DNA of 64,000 nt from Cranoglanis bouderius (taxonomy: Eukaryota; Chordata; Actinopteri; Siluriformes; Cranoglanididae). The position numbers were made by a program, and so were the translations under genes. Shown in pieces: positions 1-11,690 of the stretch; positions within the stretch are counted from its first letter, which is position 1, and every line of letters begins with the position of its first letter. The stretch covers positions 4,440,016 through 4,504,015 of the forward strand of contig CM042568.1 of NCBI GenBank assembly GCA_023630585.1, read 5' to 3'. Below the pieces are notes generated by a model. The model was not told the origin of the DNA. It worked only from the letters and a program-made list of their open reading frames with translations, and ran no database searches.

Positions 1-3000
1 CACCTACACCTGTGTACATTAATCACACCTACACCTGTGTACATTAATCACACCTACACCTGTGTACATTAATCACACCTACACCTGTGTACATTAATCA
101 CACCTACACCTGTGTACATTAACACACCTACACCTGTGTACATTAATCACACCTACACCTGTGTACATTAATCACACCTAGACCCGTGTACATTCACACA
201 CCTACACCTGTGTACATTAACACACCTACACCTGTGCACATTAATCACACCTACACCTGAGTACATTAACACGCCTACACTTGTGTACATTAATCACACC
301 TACACTTGTGTACATTAATCACACCTACACTTGTGTACATTAATCACACCTACACCCGTGTACATTAACACACCTACACCCGTGTACATTAATCACACCT
401 ACACCCGTGTACATTAATCACACCTACACCCGTGTACATTAACACACCTACACCCGTGTACATTAATCACACCTACACCTGTGTACATTAACACACCTAC
501 ACCTGTGTACATTAATCTCACCTACACCTGTGTACATTAATCACACCTACACCTGTGTACATTAATCACACCTACACCTGTGTACATTAACACACCTACA
601 CCTGTGTACATTAATCACACCTACACCTGTGTACATTAACACACCTACACCTGTGCACATTAACACACCTACACCTGTGTACATTAATCACACCTACACC
701 TGTGCACATTAACACACCTACACCTGTGTACATTAATCACACCTACACTTGTGTACATTAATCACACCTACACCCGTGTACATTAACAAACCTACACCCG
801 TGTACATTAATCACACCTACACCCGTGTACATTAATCACACCTACACCTGTGTACATTAATCACACCTACACCTGTGCACATTAACACACCTACACCTGT
901 GTACATTAATCACACCTACACTTGTGTACATTAATCACACCTACACTTGTGTACATTAATCACACCTACACCCGTGTACATTAACACACCTACACCCGTG
1001 TACATTAATCACACCTACACCTGTGCACATTAATCACACCTACACATGTGTACATTAATCACACCTACACATGTGTACATTAACACACCTACACCTGTGT
1101 ACATTAATCACACCTACACCTGTGTACATTAACACACCTACACCTGTGTACATTAATCACACCTACACCTGTGTACATTAATCACACCTACACCTGTGTA
1201 CATTAATCACACCTACACCTGTGTACATTAATCTCACCTACACCTGTGTACATTAACACACCTACACCTGTGTACATTAACACACCTACACCTGTGTCTA
1301 TTAATCACACCTTCACCTGTGTACATTAATCTCACCTACACCTGTGTACATTAACACACCTACACCTGTGTACATTAATCACACCTACACCTGTGTACAT
1401 TAATCTCACCTACACCTGTGTACATTAACACACCTACACCTATGTACATTAACACACCTACACCTGTGTCTATTAATCACACCTTCACCTGTGTATATTA
1501 ATCACACCTTCACCTGTGTACATTAATCACACCTTCACCTGTGTACATTAATCACACCTTCACCTGTGTACATTAATCTCACCTACACCTGTGTACATTA
1601 ACACACCTACACCTGTGTACATTAACACACCTACACCTGTGTACATTAATCACACCTACACCTGTGTACATTAATCACACCTATACCTGTGTACATTAAT
1701 CTCACCTACACCTGTGTACATTAATCTCACCTACACCTGTGTACATTAACACACCTACACCTGTGTACATTAACACACCTACACCTGTGTCTATTAATCA
1801 CACCTTCACCTGTGTACATTAATCTCACCTACACCTGTGTACATTAATCTCACCTACACCTGTGTACATTAACACACCTACACCTGTGTACATTAACACA
1901 CCTACACCTGTGTCTATTAATCACACCTTCACCTGTGTACATTAATCACACCTACACCTGTGCACATTAACACACCTACTCCTGTGTACATTAACACACC
2001 TACACCTGTGTACATTAATCACACGTACACTTGTGCCCATTAATCACACCTACACCTGTGTACATTAATCACACCTACACATGTATACATTAATCACACC
2101 TACACCTGTGTACATTAACACACCTACACCCGTGTACATTAATCACACCTACACCTGTGTACATTAACACACCTACACCCGTGTACATTAATCACACCTA
2201 CACATGTGTACATTAATCACACCTACACCTGTGTACATTAACACACCTACACCCGTGTACATTAATCACACCTACACATGTGTACATTAATCACACCTAC
2301 ACCTGTGCACATGAACACACCTACACCTGTGTACATTAATCACACCTACACATGTGTACATTAATCACACCTACACCTGTGCACATAAACACACCTACAC
2401 CTGTGTACATTAACACACCTACACCTGTGCACATTAACACACCTACACCTGTGTACATTAATCACACCTACACCTGTGTACATTAATCACATCTACACCT
2501 GTGTACATTAACACACCTACACCTGTGTACATTAATCACACCTACACCTGTGTACATTAATCACACCTACACCTGTGTACATTAATCTCACCTACACCTG
2601 TGTACATTAACACACCTACACCTGTGTACATTAACACACTTACACCTGTGTCTATTAATCACACCTTCACCTGTGTACATTAATCTCACCTACACCTGTG
2701 TACATTAACACACCTACACCTGTGTACATTAATCACACCTACACCTGTGTACATTAATCTCACCTACACCTGTGTACATTAACACACCTACACCTGTGTA
2801 CATTAACACACCTACACCTGTGTCTATTAATCACACCTTCACCTGTGTACATTAATCACACCTACACTTGTGCACATTAACACACCTACTCCTGTGTACA
2901 TTAACACACCTACACCTGTGTACATTAATCACACGTACACTTGTGCACATTAATCACACCTACACCTGTGTACATTAATCACACCTACACATGTATACAT

Positions 3001-3857
3001 TAATCACACCTACACCTGTGTACATTAATCACACCTACACCTGTGTACATTAATCACACCTACACCTGTGTACATTAATCACATCTACACCTGTGTACAT
3101 TAACACGCCTACACCTGTGTACATTATCACGCCTACACCTGTGTACATTAACACGCCTACACCTGTGTACATTAACACGCCTACACCTGTGTACATTAAC
3201 ACACCTACACCTGTGTACATTAATCTCACCTACACCTGTGTACATTAATCACACCTACACCTGTGTACATTAATCACATCTACACCTGTGTACATTAACA
3301 CGCCTACACCTGTGTACATTAACACGCCTACACCTGTGTACATTATCACACCTACACCTGTGTACATTAACACGCCTACACCTGTGTACATTATCACGCC
3401 TACACCTGTGTACATTAACACGCCTACACCTGTGTACATTAACACGCCTACACCTGTGTACATTAACACGCCTACACCTGTGTACATTATCACGCCTACA
3501 CCTGTGTACATTAACACGCCTACACCTGTGTACATTAACACGCCTACACCTGTGTACATTAACACACCTACACCTGTGTACATTAATCTCACCTACACCT
3601 GTGTACATTAATCACACCTACACCTGTGTACATTAATCACATCTACACCTGTGTACATTAACACACCTACACCTGTGTACATTAACACGCCTACACCTGT
3701 GTACATTATCACACCTACACCTGTGTACATTATCACACCTACACCTGTGTACATTAACACGCCTACACCTGTGTACATTAACACACCTACACCTGTGCAC
3801 ATTATCACGCCTACACCTGTGCACATTAACACGCCTACACCTGTGTACATTCAGCAC
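1..3857. repeat. Minisatellite array, 24/25-bp units
   Basis: The window opens inside a tandem array of roughly 155 units that alternate between 25 bp (ending ATTAAT before CACACC) and 24 bp (ending ATTAA). The core is CACCTACACCTGTGTACATT. Unit variants (ACCTTCACC, TGTCTATTAAT, TACACCCGTG, CACGCC) are clustered, which shows local homogenisation. A variant-marked block near 1976-2030 recurs 910 bp later (2886-2940). A smaller block recurs at 363 bp (3219 and 3582). The last units fade out at about 3857-3895. The array continues left of the window. Open frames here are a by-product of the 24-bp period and are not genes. Confidence 0.97.
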
Positions 3858-5490
3858 AACTACACCTGATTACAAGAGATTACACCTGCTCACAAGAGCA
3901 CACTGGAGGGGTTCATTCACATCACACGGTGGATTTTTGCTGTGCATTTTTAATTCACTGTATGTAATAGTAGTAGTAGTACTAGTAATAGTAGCAGCAT
4001 ATAAACTGGGAGAACCTTTATGAGCATTGTAAGTAAGTTATGCGTCTACAAAACCAGGTGAAAGACATGCAGGTGAGATGTGTAGGCAAAGAAACTACAC
4101 CATGTGACTGGGTTGGAACAGGTGACCATGCGGCCATTACGGAGAGTCAATGCTGCAGCCTACAGGTAGCAATGCACAGCGCCATTTAACCAGGCAGAAG
4201 CAAAAAAAAAAACAAAAAAAAAACACTCCTTTCCCTTCATTTACTGTTATTTATTTATTACTTTTTTTTTTAAATCCCAGAATTACCAGGATTACTCATC
4301 TATCACACTTACACTCTCAGAAAAAAAAAAATCTATCAATCTGACCCTTTCCTTGTTTCCCTTCCCTTTCCGCTTTTAGTACTTTTAGTACAAAAATCTT
4401 TACCTAGAGAGGTACATGCGGTGTGCTTTTAAAGCTTTACTCTAATCAAAGCTGTCCAGGTGAAAGATTCAGATATACCGGAACACGTTTTTGAATTTCC
4501 ATTTTGTCTATGCTTTCTTGGCCTTTCAAAAGACAAAATCCACAACACAAAAAACAATCCTCAAGATCCCGACGATCTCCATTTAAAAGAAAACTCTAGA
4601 CTAATAATTTATTTGGTGATTTATGACATTAAACATAGAACATAAACATCTGCACATGATTTGAACTGACTTCATGATCTTTGTTGTTGTTGTTGTCGTT
4701 ACAGCACTACATCTTATACATGAGCCAAATGTCGCATATGTCGTTTTTCTTTCCTGTTTGATGCCGACCACACCCATTTATATGACGTCACACGTATTAA
4801 GTCATACTATTTCTATCAGGCACTTCTATTCTTCCACTGCAAGGACTTACTGACATACATTTTGGCTTTCACTTATCAGTCTTGAAAATAAATGCTTCTA
4901 AGTCAAATTGTTCCAACTTACCTGAATTTCACTTTACCTGTTAAAGGAACACAATATAAAGGTACCAATCAAGGTACACTTTAGTACTCTTTTTTTTTTT
5001 TTAAATTCCTGAGAGTAAAGAATATACACAGACTGTTCAAAGCCACAGATATAATCTCTCTATCCAGTCTAACCAATATTAAGCCAACATTTAAGCATCT
5101 CTAATAAGCAGCTCCCCTTATAAAGAAGTCTTCAATCAGTCAACAGAATGTAATTTGTGTTTATTCTCCGGAAACGGATCATTCCACTGAGCGGGGAAAT
5201 ATGGGGGGAGCCGTAACCTATTAATCATTTTAAACAAGGAATTGGAAGCGGAAATTGGGCTACGACAACATATTTATTTAAAAGTATACTTTATTAGGCT
5301 ACTTGCTGAAAAATTTTTTCTGTTGTATTCAAATAAATTGTATTTCTGTCATTATTTATGCAACATGAGGTAAGACACATAAGCTACATTTTTCTTTCGT
5401 AATTAACTTTTTTTATGTCAAAACATAAGTGCACTGAGTTTATTTAAAGCAAAGCACAAATGTAATCTGTCACCATTCAACTAATTGAGA
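3858..5490. other. AT-rich intergenic sequence, no gene seen
   Basis: Unique-looking AT-rich DNA with short A and T runs and a GTT run near 4680. Small open frames (for example 4150-4344 and 4460-4645) are low-complexity or unlike any protein I recognise. A stretch near 5160-5250 is somewhat less AT-rich and could be conserved, but nothing decisive is visible. Confidence 0.6.
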
Positions 5491-5499
5491 TATTTATTT

Positions 5500-6240
5500 G
5501 TTTATTTCCTATTATAAACAGAATGAGAAGGGGAAAGTGGAGGAAAAGTCCATCATAGGCGCCTCTCTTAATTCAGTGTTGATTCCCCCGCCGTCCCCCC
5601 CCCCCTCCCTTTTTTTTTCTTCCCTGAGAGCGGACACACAAGGACGGATTTGGGAATTCAGTATTTATATTTTCTGTCTAGGACTACAAATATCCGCCTT
5701 GAGAACGCAGAAGCTGCGAGTTCACTATTCTACAACCCGTTTTCAGAGTTAGACAGAAGTTTAAAGTTGCTGTAAGGCTAATTTTAGATAAATGGGTCAC
5801 CAAAAATAAAAGAAAAAAAGAATCCACAGCTTCTGGTATCATAACAATGTGTTCCCAACATCGTGCTCTTATAGAGTTAACCTTTTCAAAAGTCTTTCAA
5901 GTATGTTTTTGTTTTAAAGTGTTGGGTTTTTTCTTTTTCTTTCTTTGCGCCGAGCAAAGCTTCCTTTAAGGCGGTCGCGCATCCTGAACGCAGCAGGGAT
6001 ATTAGGTTTGATGTTGCCGGAAATTCGGTGGATATTATTATTCTTTACATTTATTGTTATGGTGAGAGTTGATTTTATCTTCACGTCGCTTTTTTCGGCT
6101 CCTTTGATGAAAGCAAACGGCTTTGAAAGTAGAACCGCGGGGGGTGTTTTTGCGTATTTCCAACCGTCCAGTAACCATGAAACAATTTTATTATTCTCTA
6201 TTTTTTTTTAATAGAGACACATAAAGTTAGTAGTCACAGT
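5500..6240. other. Upstream flank of foxf2, moderately complex sequence
   Basis: Base composition becomes more balanced here, with a C-run near 5590-5610 and a CpG-containing segment near 5945-6160. An 88-codon open frame (5945-6211, +) has no recognisable family signature and I do not call it a gene. Regulatory DNA is possible but unproven. Confidence 0.35.
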
Positions 6241-6373
6241 CTGTGACGGCTTTCTTTTTTATCTTATAATACAATAGCCAGAGTTGGGTAGGAGGACAAA
6301 TTTTATTACTATCGGTTACTCTGATTTATTTAGACGCTTTAGGCGCCTTTTATCAGCATGTCGGAAAGTTTAC

Positions 6374-6417
<44 letters not shown>

Positions 6418-6519
6418 TTATTAATTATTTCGGCAATGCAATGCAATAGCAAAATTGCAGGACTGGTGTAACAAATGTATATAGAAAATGTAGGCCTTCT
6501 ATCAGGAAATTATCATGTA

Positions 6520-6528
<9 letters not shown>

Positions 6529-6550
<22 letters not shown>

Positions 6551-6664
6551 AAATTACAATAGCAAAATTGCAAGATTGGTGTAACGTATATATATATATA
6601 TATATACGTTACACCAATCTTGCAATTTTGCTATTGTAATTTTTAAATAAATAAATAAATAAAT
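6529..6664. repeat. 136-bp perfect palindrome
   Basis: The two 68-base arms are exact reverse complements around a centre at 6596/6597. The middle is an alternating TA run flanked by GTAACG/CGTTAC, and the outer ends are ATTT/AAAT runs. There is no asymmetric spacer, so it could extrude as a cruciform. Confidence 0.95.
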
Positions 6665-6677
6665 TGTCTAAATAAAT

Positions 6678-6864
<187 letters not shown>

Positions 6865-6973
6865 GCCTTCTATTAGCATGTTATCATGTTTCCTTCTTCC
6901 TTTCTTTATTCATTTATTTGGCTGTACCTTACAACACAATTTTGCAATACAAAATTGCAAGACGGGTGTAAGA

Positions 6974-6975
<2 letters not shown>

Positions 6976-7035
<60 letters not shown>
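6976..7035 (+). repeat. (CA)n microsatellite
   Basis: About 30 CA dinucleotides, interrupted by a G near the right end. The cysteine/valine- and threonine/histidine-type open frames across it are artefacts. Confidence 0.97.
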
Positions 7036-7042
<7 letters not shown>

Positions 7043-7275
7043 TTTTCATTTTTTATTTATATTTTTACACACATACTGCATATATTTATTTATTGCTCTG
7101 TTTTTAGATGCTTTATGCCTTATATCAACATGTCGGCAATTTATTATTCTTTTTCTTTTTTTTTTTTCTTATTTAGCACCCTGCAAAACAATAGCAAGAT
7201 ACAGCAAGACGCTTAATGGCGGTTATGTGAAAAAAAAAATTACTATAGGTTGCTCTGATTCAGATCTGTCGGCTT

Positions 7276-7290
7276 TTGTTGTTGTTGTTA

Positions 7291-7353
<63 letters not shown>
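7276..7353 (+). repeat. (GTT)n then (ATT)n microsatellite
   Basis: A short GTT run is followed by about 20 ATT units, in the foxf2 upstream flank. Confidence 0.97.
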
Positions 7354-7354
<1 letters not shown>

Positions 7355-7356
<2 letters not shown>

Positions 7357-7520
7357 TTCCAGGCTCAGTCTATAGCTTGATAGACTATCCATAGCTAATT
7401 AAACTCACTTTCTACAATTAATTAGCTCGGCTCTCCAGGGATCCCCGACTCGCGCTGGTAAACTGAAACCGCACCGTGTGTGGCATCCAGACTCGGAGCG
7501 GCCTGATGGAAAAAGCCTGC
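7355..7520 (+). promoter_or_regulatory. Candidate cis-regulatory segment upstream of foxf2
   Basis: An island of higher-complexity sequence between two microsatellites. It contains homeodomain-type cores (GCTAATTAAAC near 7394, AATTAATTAG near 7416) followed by a CG-containing stretch. Its position, about 1.5 kb upstream of the foxf2 start, suits an enhancer. This is inference from composition and motifs only. Confidence 0.25.
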
Positions 7521-7565
7521 TTCCACTCAAATGTCCAAGTCATTTATACAGAACAGCCCTTTACA

Positions 7566-7569
7566 AGCA

Positions 7570-7640
<71 letters not shown>

Positions 7641-7652
7641 GCACACACGCAC
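7566..7652 (+). repeat. (CA)n microsatellite
   Basis: About 40 CA units with a few T and G interruptions. Overlapping open frames on both strands are repeat artefacts. Confidence 0.97.
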
Positions 7653-7729
7653 ACCACCCCCCATCCATGCATTTCTGAAACGGATGTTCAAGCTGAGCCA
7701 CATTATCTCCTCTCCTTTAACTCTAGATA

Positions 7730-8339
7730 AATAAGCGTTCACAAATTACACCATGAAGATATCATGGTTATCTATATGATTGTTGAGTGCTAAATTAGTT
7801 GTGTGTTGAATCGGATTCATTCATCGCAACCAAATACACACTGATACCTGATGCCGCACAATATATTATTATATAGCCTATTATTATTATGACGTAACAA
7901 TAGTCTGATATTTAAAGAAAGACTAAAAAAGGCTGTACAAATGAGCACATTAAACACCCCTTGAATGTTTACAGTAATATAACACACACGTCTTACATCC
8001 TCTGATCAATCAGTAACTCCAGATGAGAGATTATTGGTGTTGAGATTATTAAAAATGCATTTATACGCATTGATGCACAGTATTGGTCGTAATTATGTCT
8101 TCACATGGTGCTTACATTACATACTGTAATTGTACAATAGATAGATATCAATCTTAAGTTGTAGCAAAGGAACTACAATATGATGTGATATTCTGTGTAT
8201 ATGTGCAACTATGAAACGAAAAAAAAAATTTTTTTTTCGCATATTTATTTATTTATTTATTTATTTATTGAGGACTAATATTACTGAGACAAAATATCAT
8301 GCATCCTACAAATCCACACCGGCTATTCCATGAGAATCG
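7730..8339. other. AT-rich flank, no gene seen
   Basis: AT-rich unique-looking DNA with an ATTT run near 8247-8268 and an A8T8 stretch near 8220. No coding or RNA feature recognised. Confidence 0.6.
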
Positions 8340-8574
8340 TTTTTATGATCCCAGCATCACTTTATCTTTGACGCATGTACCGTGAGTGGGAAAAGCGCCG
8401 GTGATTAATTACCGCGGTCTGGCGTGTGGCGCTGTTGACTGAAATGTCGGAGAGGTCCGTGATGAACGGCGTGATCGCGTGTATCGGGCTCATGTGCTAT
8501 GACTCTGCACAAACTCCTGCTGCTCTGATCGATGGACGCGGGCCAGACAGGGAGGAAGAGTGGGGTGGGTCTCT

Positions 8575-8618
<44 letters not shown>

Positions 8619-8959
8619 CGAATTGATAGGTGGTCTAGTTTTGTTTGGACGCACAGCTTAGATGCGTGAGAGGGTTTCCTTCTCTTTAAGGATTCAGTCA
8701 TCGCGATGGCCACCGGGAGACCGAGCATGAGTCGCTGCCTCGGCGACACGTAGTGCTGCTTGTGGCGTAGAGGGGGAAAAAATAACGTCCCAGCTCGAGA
8801 GACAGATTTATCTAACTCACTTTCTGATGCGTAAAACCTCTCTGGCTTTCGGCGCGCGACTGATTTTAAAATCTCAATCAGTTTGGAATCCTTATAGTAT
8901 TATCCCCCCCGCTTTTTTTTTTTTTTTAACTAAATTATTATTTTGACACGAGCGCAGGG
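8340..8959 (+). promoter_or_regulatory. foxf2: Probable foxf2 promoter and 5'UTR
   Basis: The composition shifts here from AT-rich to CpG-containing, as expected for the CpG-island promoter of a developmental transcription factor. A (GA)n run lies at 8581-8614 and a poly-T run at 8912-8927. No clear TATA box was found. An in-frame TAA at 8927-8929 closes the frame upstream of the ATG, which supports the start at 8960. The transcription start itself cannot be placed from sequence alone. Confidence 0.6.
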
Positions 8960-9944
8960 ATGACTACCGAAACCGCGCAACAGCAACTGGACCCGCCGCC
9001 TTCTCTGCGCTCGAGCCCCGTGCACGCCTCGCTCCAGAGCTCGCGCACGGTTCTGGAGAGCACCAGCGCCGCAAACGCTTCCAAAAGCAAAAAGTCCAAC
9101 TCAGGCATGAGGCGCCCCGAGAAACCACCCTACTCCTACATCGCCCTCATCGTGATGGCCATCCAGAGCTCGCCTACCAAACGCCTGACCCTAAGCGAGA
9201 TCTATCAGTTCCTGCAGGCCCGTTTCCCGTTTTTCCGCGGCTCGTATCAAGGCTGGAAAAACTCTGTAAGGCACAACCTATCTCTCAACGAGTGTTTCAT
9301 CAAGCTGCCCAAGGGCCTCGGGCGGCCCGGTAAGGGTCACTACTGGACCATCGACCCCGGTAGCGAGTTCATGTTCGAAGAAGGCTCGTTTCGGAGGCGC
9401 CCACGCGGTTTCCGTAGAAAGTGCCAAACTCTCAAGCCCATGTACCGTATGATGAACGGACTCGGCTTCGGCGCCTCCGTGCTGCCGCAGAACTTCGACT
9501 TCCAGCCGCCACCGGCACCGCTGGCGTGCCATGCTGGCGGCTACAACCTGGACGCGATGGCAAGCGGCGCGTATGACGGACTCGGCGCCGCCGCTCATCA
9601 CGTACCGAGTCCGAGCGCTGCGTACATGTCTTCGGCGTGCCAGGTCTCCTCGAGCGGCGGCGACTACGCGCACGACAACAACGGCAACAGCACCGGAAGC
9701 GGCAGCAGTCCGCTTCATTCACCTCCGGCCATGAGTGGACCTCTGGAGTGTCCTTCGCCGTACACCGCCGCCGCCACCGCGCACTGGACTTCATCCGCCG
9801 TGTCGCCCTACATCAAGCAGTCTCCTCTGGCTGCAGGCAGCCCGACATCCTCCTCATCCTCCGGTTTACACTCGGGTGTGGCACCATACGCCCTCGAACA
9901 GAGCTACCTTCACCACGGAGCCAGAGACGCAGCAGATATCTCAG
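8960..9944 (+). CDS. foxf2: Forkhead box protein F2, coding exon 1
   Basis: FoxF2 is a nuclear winged-helix transcription factor of mesoderm-derived mesenchyme, pericytes and neural-crest tissue. This exon encodes residues 1-328 plus one base of the next codon. A serine-rich N-terminus (1-50) leads into the forkhead domain at about 53-148: [13 protein letters not shown] at its start, recognition helix [11 protein letters not shown] at 101-111, and the FoxF-type wing [13 protein letters not shown], then basic [12 protein letters not shown] (145-156). Downstream is a long low-complexity Ser/Ala/Gly/Pro region. The start ATG has a purine at -3 and is preceded in frame by a stop at 8927. The exon ends at TCAG|GTAGAG; reading on gives a stop within 15 codons, so splicing is required. 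Assignment to F2 rather than F1 rests mainly on foxc1 lying 34 kb downstream. I cannot tell whether it is the a or b teleost copy. Confidence 0.94.
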
Positions 9945-10628
9945 GTAGAGTTTTATTAGGCTACACAAGAAAAATCCTAATGTAGGATTTAACAAAATGT
10001 CCTGTTTTAGCTCTCGTACGGTTCTGCAAATCTACATTAACACATAGTGTTAAAAGTGTTAACACTCTTATAGCGTAGCCTATATTTTAAAGCCTGATTA
10101 TTATCAGAATTCATTTTATGTTGTTTTAATAAGTATTTTTTATTTTTTTTTTTACTTACATTTGATGGTGAACCTTCCATTCCAGCGACTTTCCATTGCG
10201 TGTCACGGGATATATTAAAAAACAAAACAAAAAAACAACTAGAGCAATTAGGGATGCTAGGATTTTTTTTTTTAAATAAACGTCACCATTATCTAATAAA
10301 CATTTATTTATGTTTTTATTTATTTGTTTGTTTATTTCATCAACCAAAGAACGCGTTGATCGTCAAAAAAAACGTCTAATTTACACAAAGTTGCAAATAT
10401 TTCCATTTCAAATTTTAATGTTAATATGATCCTCGGATTCAGAATTATTTTAAACCATACACAACAAAAATCCTTAGGAGGCCTAGAGGTTTTTATTTAT
10501 TTATTTATTTATTTTCTTTCAGTTTAAACCACACGAATTAAACCTGTAAACGAGAAAGCCACATTTTACGGTAAATTAGGCTAGAAAAACGTTGAGCTTT
10601 AAAATCAAAGCTGTAAAAATGATTTTTG

Positions 10629-10633
<5 letters not shown>

Positions 10634-10677
<44 letters not shown>
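10634..10677 (+). repeat. (GT)n microsatellite in foxf2 intron
   Basis: About 22 GT units. Confidence 0.97.
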
Positions 10678-10680
<3 letters not shown>

Positions 10681-10974
10681 GTTTCTAATAAAAACAAGAC
10701 ATGGTCTCAAAGGGCTTGTGTCCTGATGTTAGCTCCTGAGCTGAAAATGTAACACATATATAGCCTACAAAACGTGTTTTTGCTCCTAGACTTAACTGAT
10801 GTATTAACTTGAGGATTACTGAAATATTCATAAGCAATTAGTATTATATACATGGACAAATTATCAGATATGGTTTTATTTATCAATCGAGGCCTATTAG
10901 ACAAACGTGAATGGGGGGAAAAATAGGAATGCGTGTTGTGATCAAATTTGCTCACCTAATGACATCATTGCTTG

Positions 10975-11410
10975 GACCACTTAGTGAGCTCTTTGGTATT
11001 TTTGATAACAGCCTTCCTCGCCATCCTTTATTAACCCCCAGCCCTCAGGGTTAAGAAAACACTGCTTTAACCAAGCAAATCGGAGGCTAAAAGCCCAGCA
11101 GCAGGGCAGGCTGAAGAGGATTTGACCTCCTGGGTGGTTGGTGGTTGGTGGATGGTGGGGTGATGGGACTCTCTGCTGGCTTAGGGTCCTGTCCAAATTA
11201 ATGTGAGGGATATTTTAACTATTTAGAGACACAAGCACTGTTGTGGACTCTGGAGGCCCTGCTTCTGAGCTCGTTAATGCCAAATAAGAGCTGCCAATCA
11301 CCTGGAATGTTGTTTTATGAAAGTGAGGGCTAGTAAAGCCAGATAAACCATGTAGAGTGAAACAAAAACATACCGCCGTGCACTGAACCATCACATATGA
11401 TCCAATCTGG
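10975..11410 (+). promoter_or_regulatory. Candidate intronic enhancer of foxf2
   Basis: This 430-bp island stands out from the AT-rich intron by balanced composition and lack of simple repeats. It contains CAAATTAATGTG (11194), several CAGCAG/CCTCC blocks and GTGGTTGGTGG runs. Such islands inside introns of developmental genes are often conserved non-coding elements. Conservation cannot be tested here. Confidence 0.3.
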
Positions 11411-11416
11411 ACCATA

Positions 11417-11690
11417 CAGGGCTGCATGATATAGACAAAATATCATATTGCAATTCATACATAAAAGATTGAAAATTTTTATTTTTTTAAATAGTGTGGA
11501 TTTTAATTAAATTGTTTCAGTTTGTCTATATATCATGAATCAAACACTGCATAGAAACATCTGAGAAGGATCCGCATGATCACAGCACACAATGAGGGTT
11601 TAGGTGGATTTCAAGGCATTCTGCAATATCATATCAGTATTGCGATATCGATTAAAAATGATTTATCATACAACCACACAACTCACATGG
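11417..11690 (+). mobile_element. hAT-like MITE remnant, one end missing
   Basis: Starts CAGGGCTGCATGATATAGAC, the kind of end seen in hAT-type non-autonomous elements of fish. It continues through ATATCATATTGCAATTC-type sequence and a second CAATATCATATCAGTATTGCGATATCG block near 11626. The opposite CAGGG end was not found, so it is probably truncated. Confidence 0.35.

Noticed and set aside
1..3869. CRISPR-like array of short direct repeats
   Set aside because: Units follow each other without spacers and carry point variants; the setting is a vertebrate genome. It is a minisatellite.
3245..3869. Open frames with YTGVGVLM or YINTPTPV repeats
   Set aside because: Produced by the 24-bp period where 25-bp units are absent; no start context, splice sites or homology.
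5945..6211. 88-codon frame as a gene (for example foxq1)
   Set aside because: No forkhead motif or other family signature; foxq1 would show the [16 protein letters not shown] helix, which occurs only in foxf2 here.
8405..8749. 114-codon minus-strand frame upstream of foxf2
   Set aside because: Crosses a GA repeat and CpG-rich promoter DNA; no recognisable protein.
9278..9794. Minus-strand frames of 146 and 120 codons inside foxf2 exon 1
   Set aside because: Antisense shadows of a GC-rich coding exon.
9945..9985. foxf2 ending in exon 1 without splicing
   Set aside because: The read-through tail is not FoxF-like, whereas a clean GT-AG join restores the conserved FoxF C-terminus in frame.
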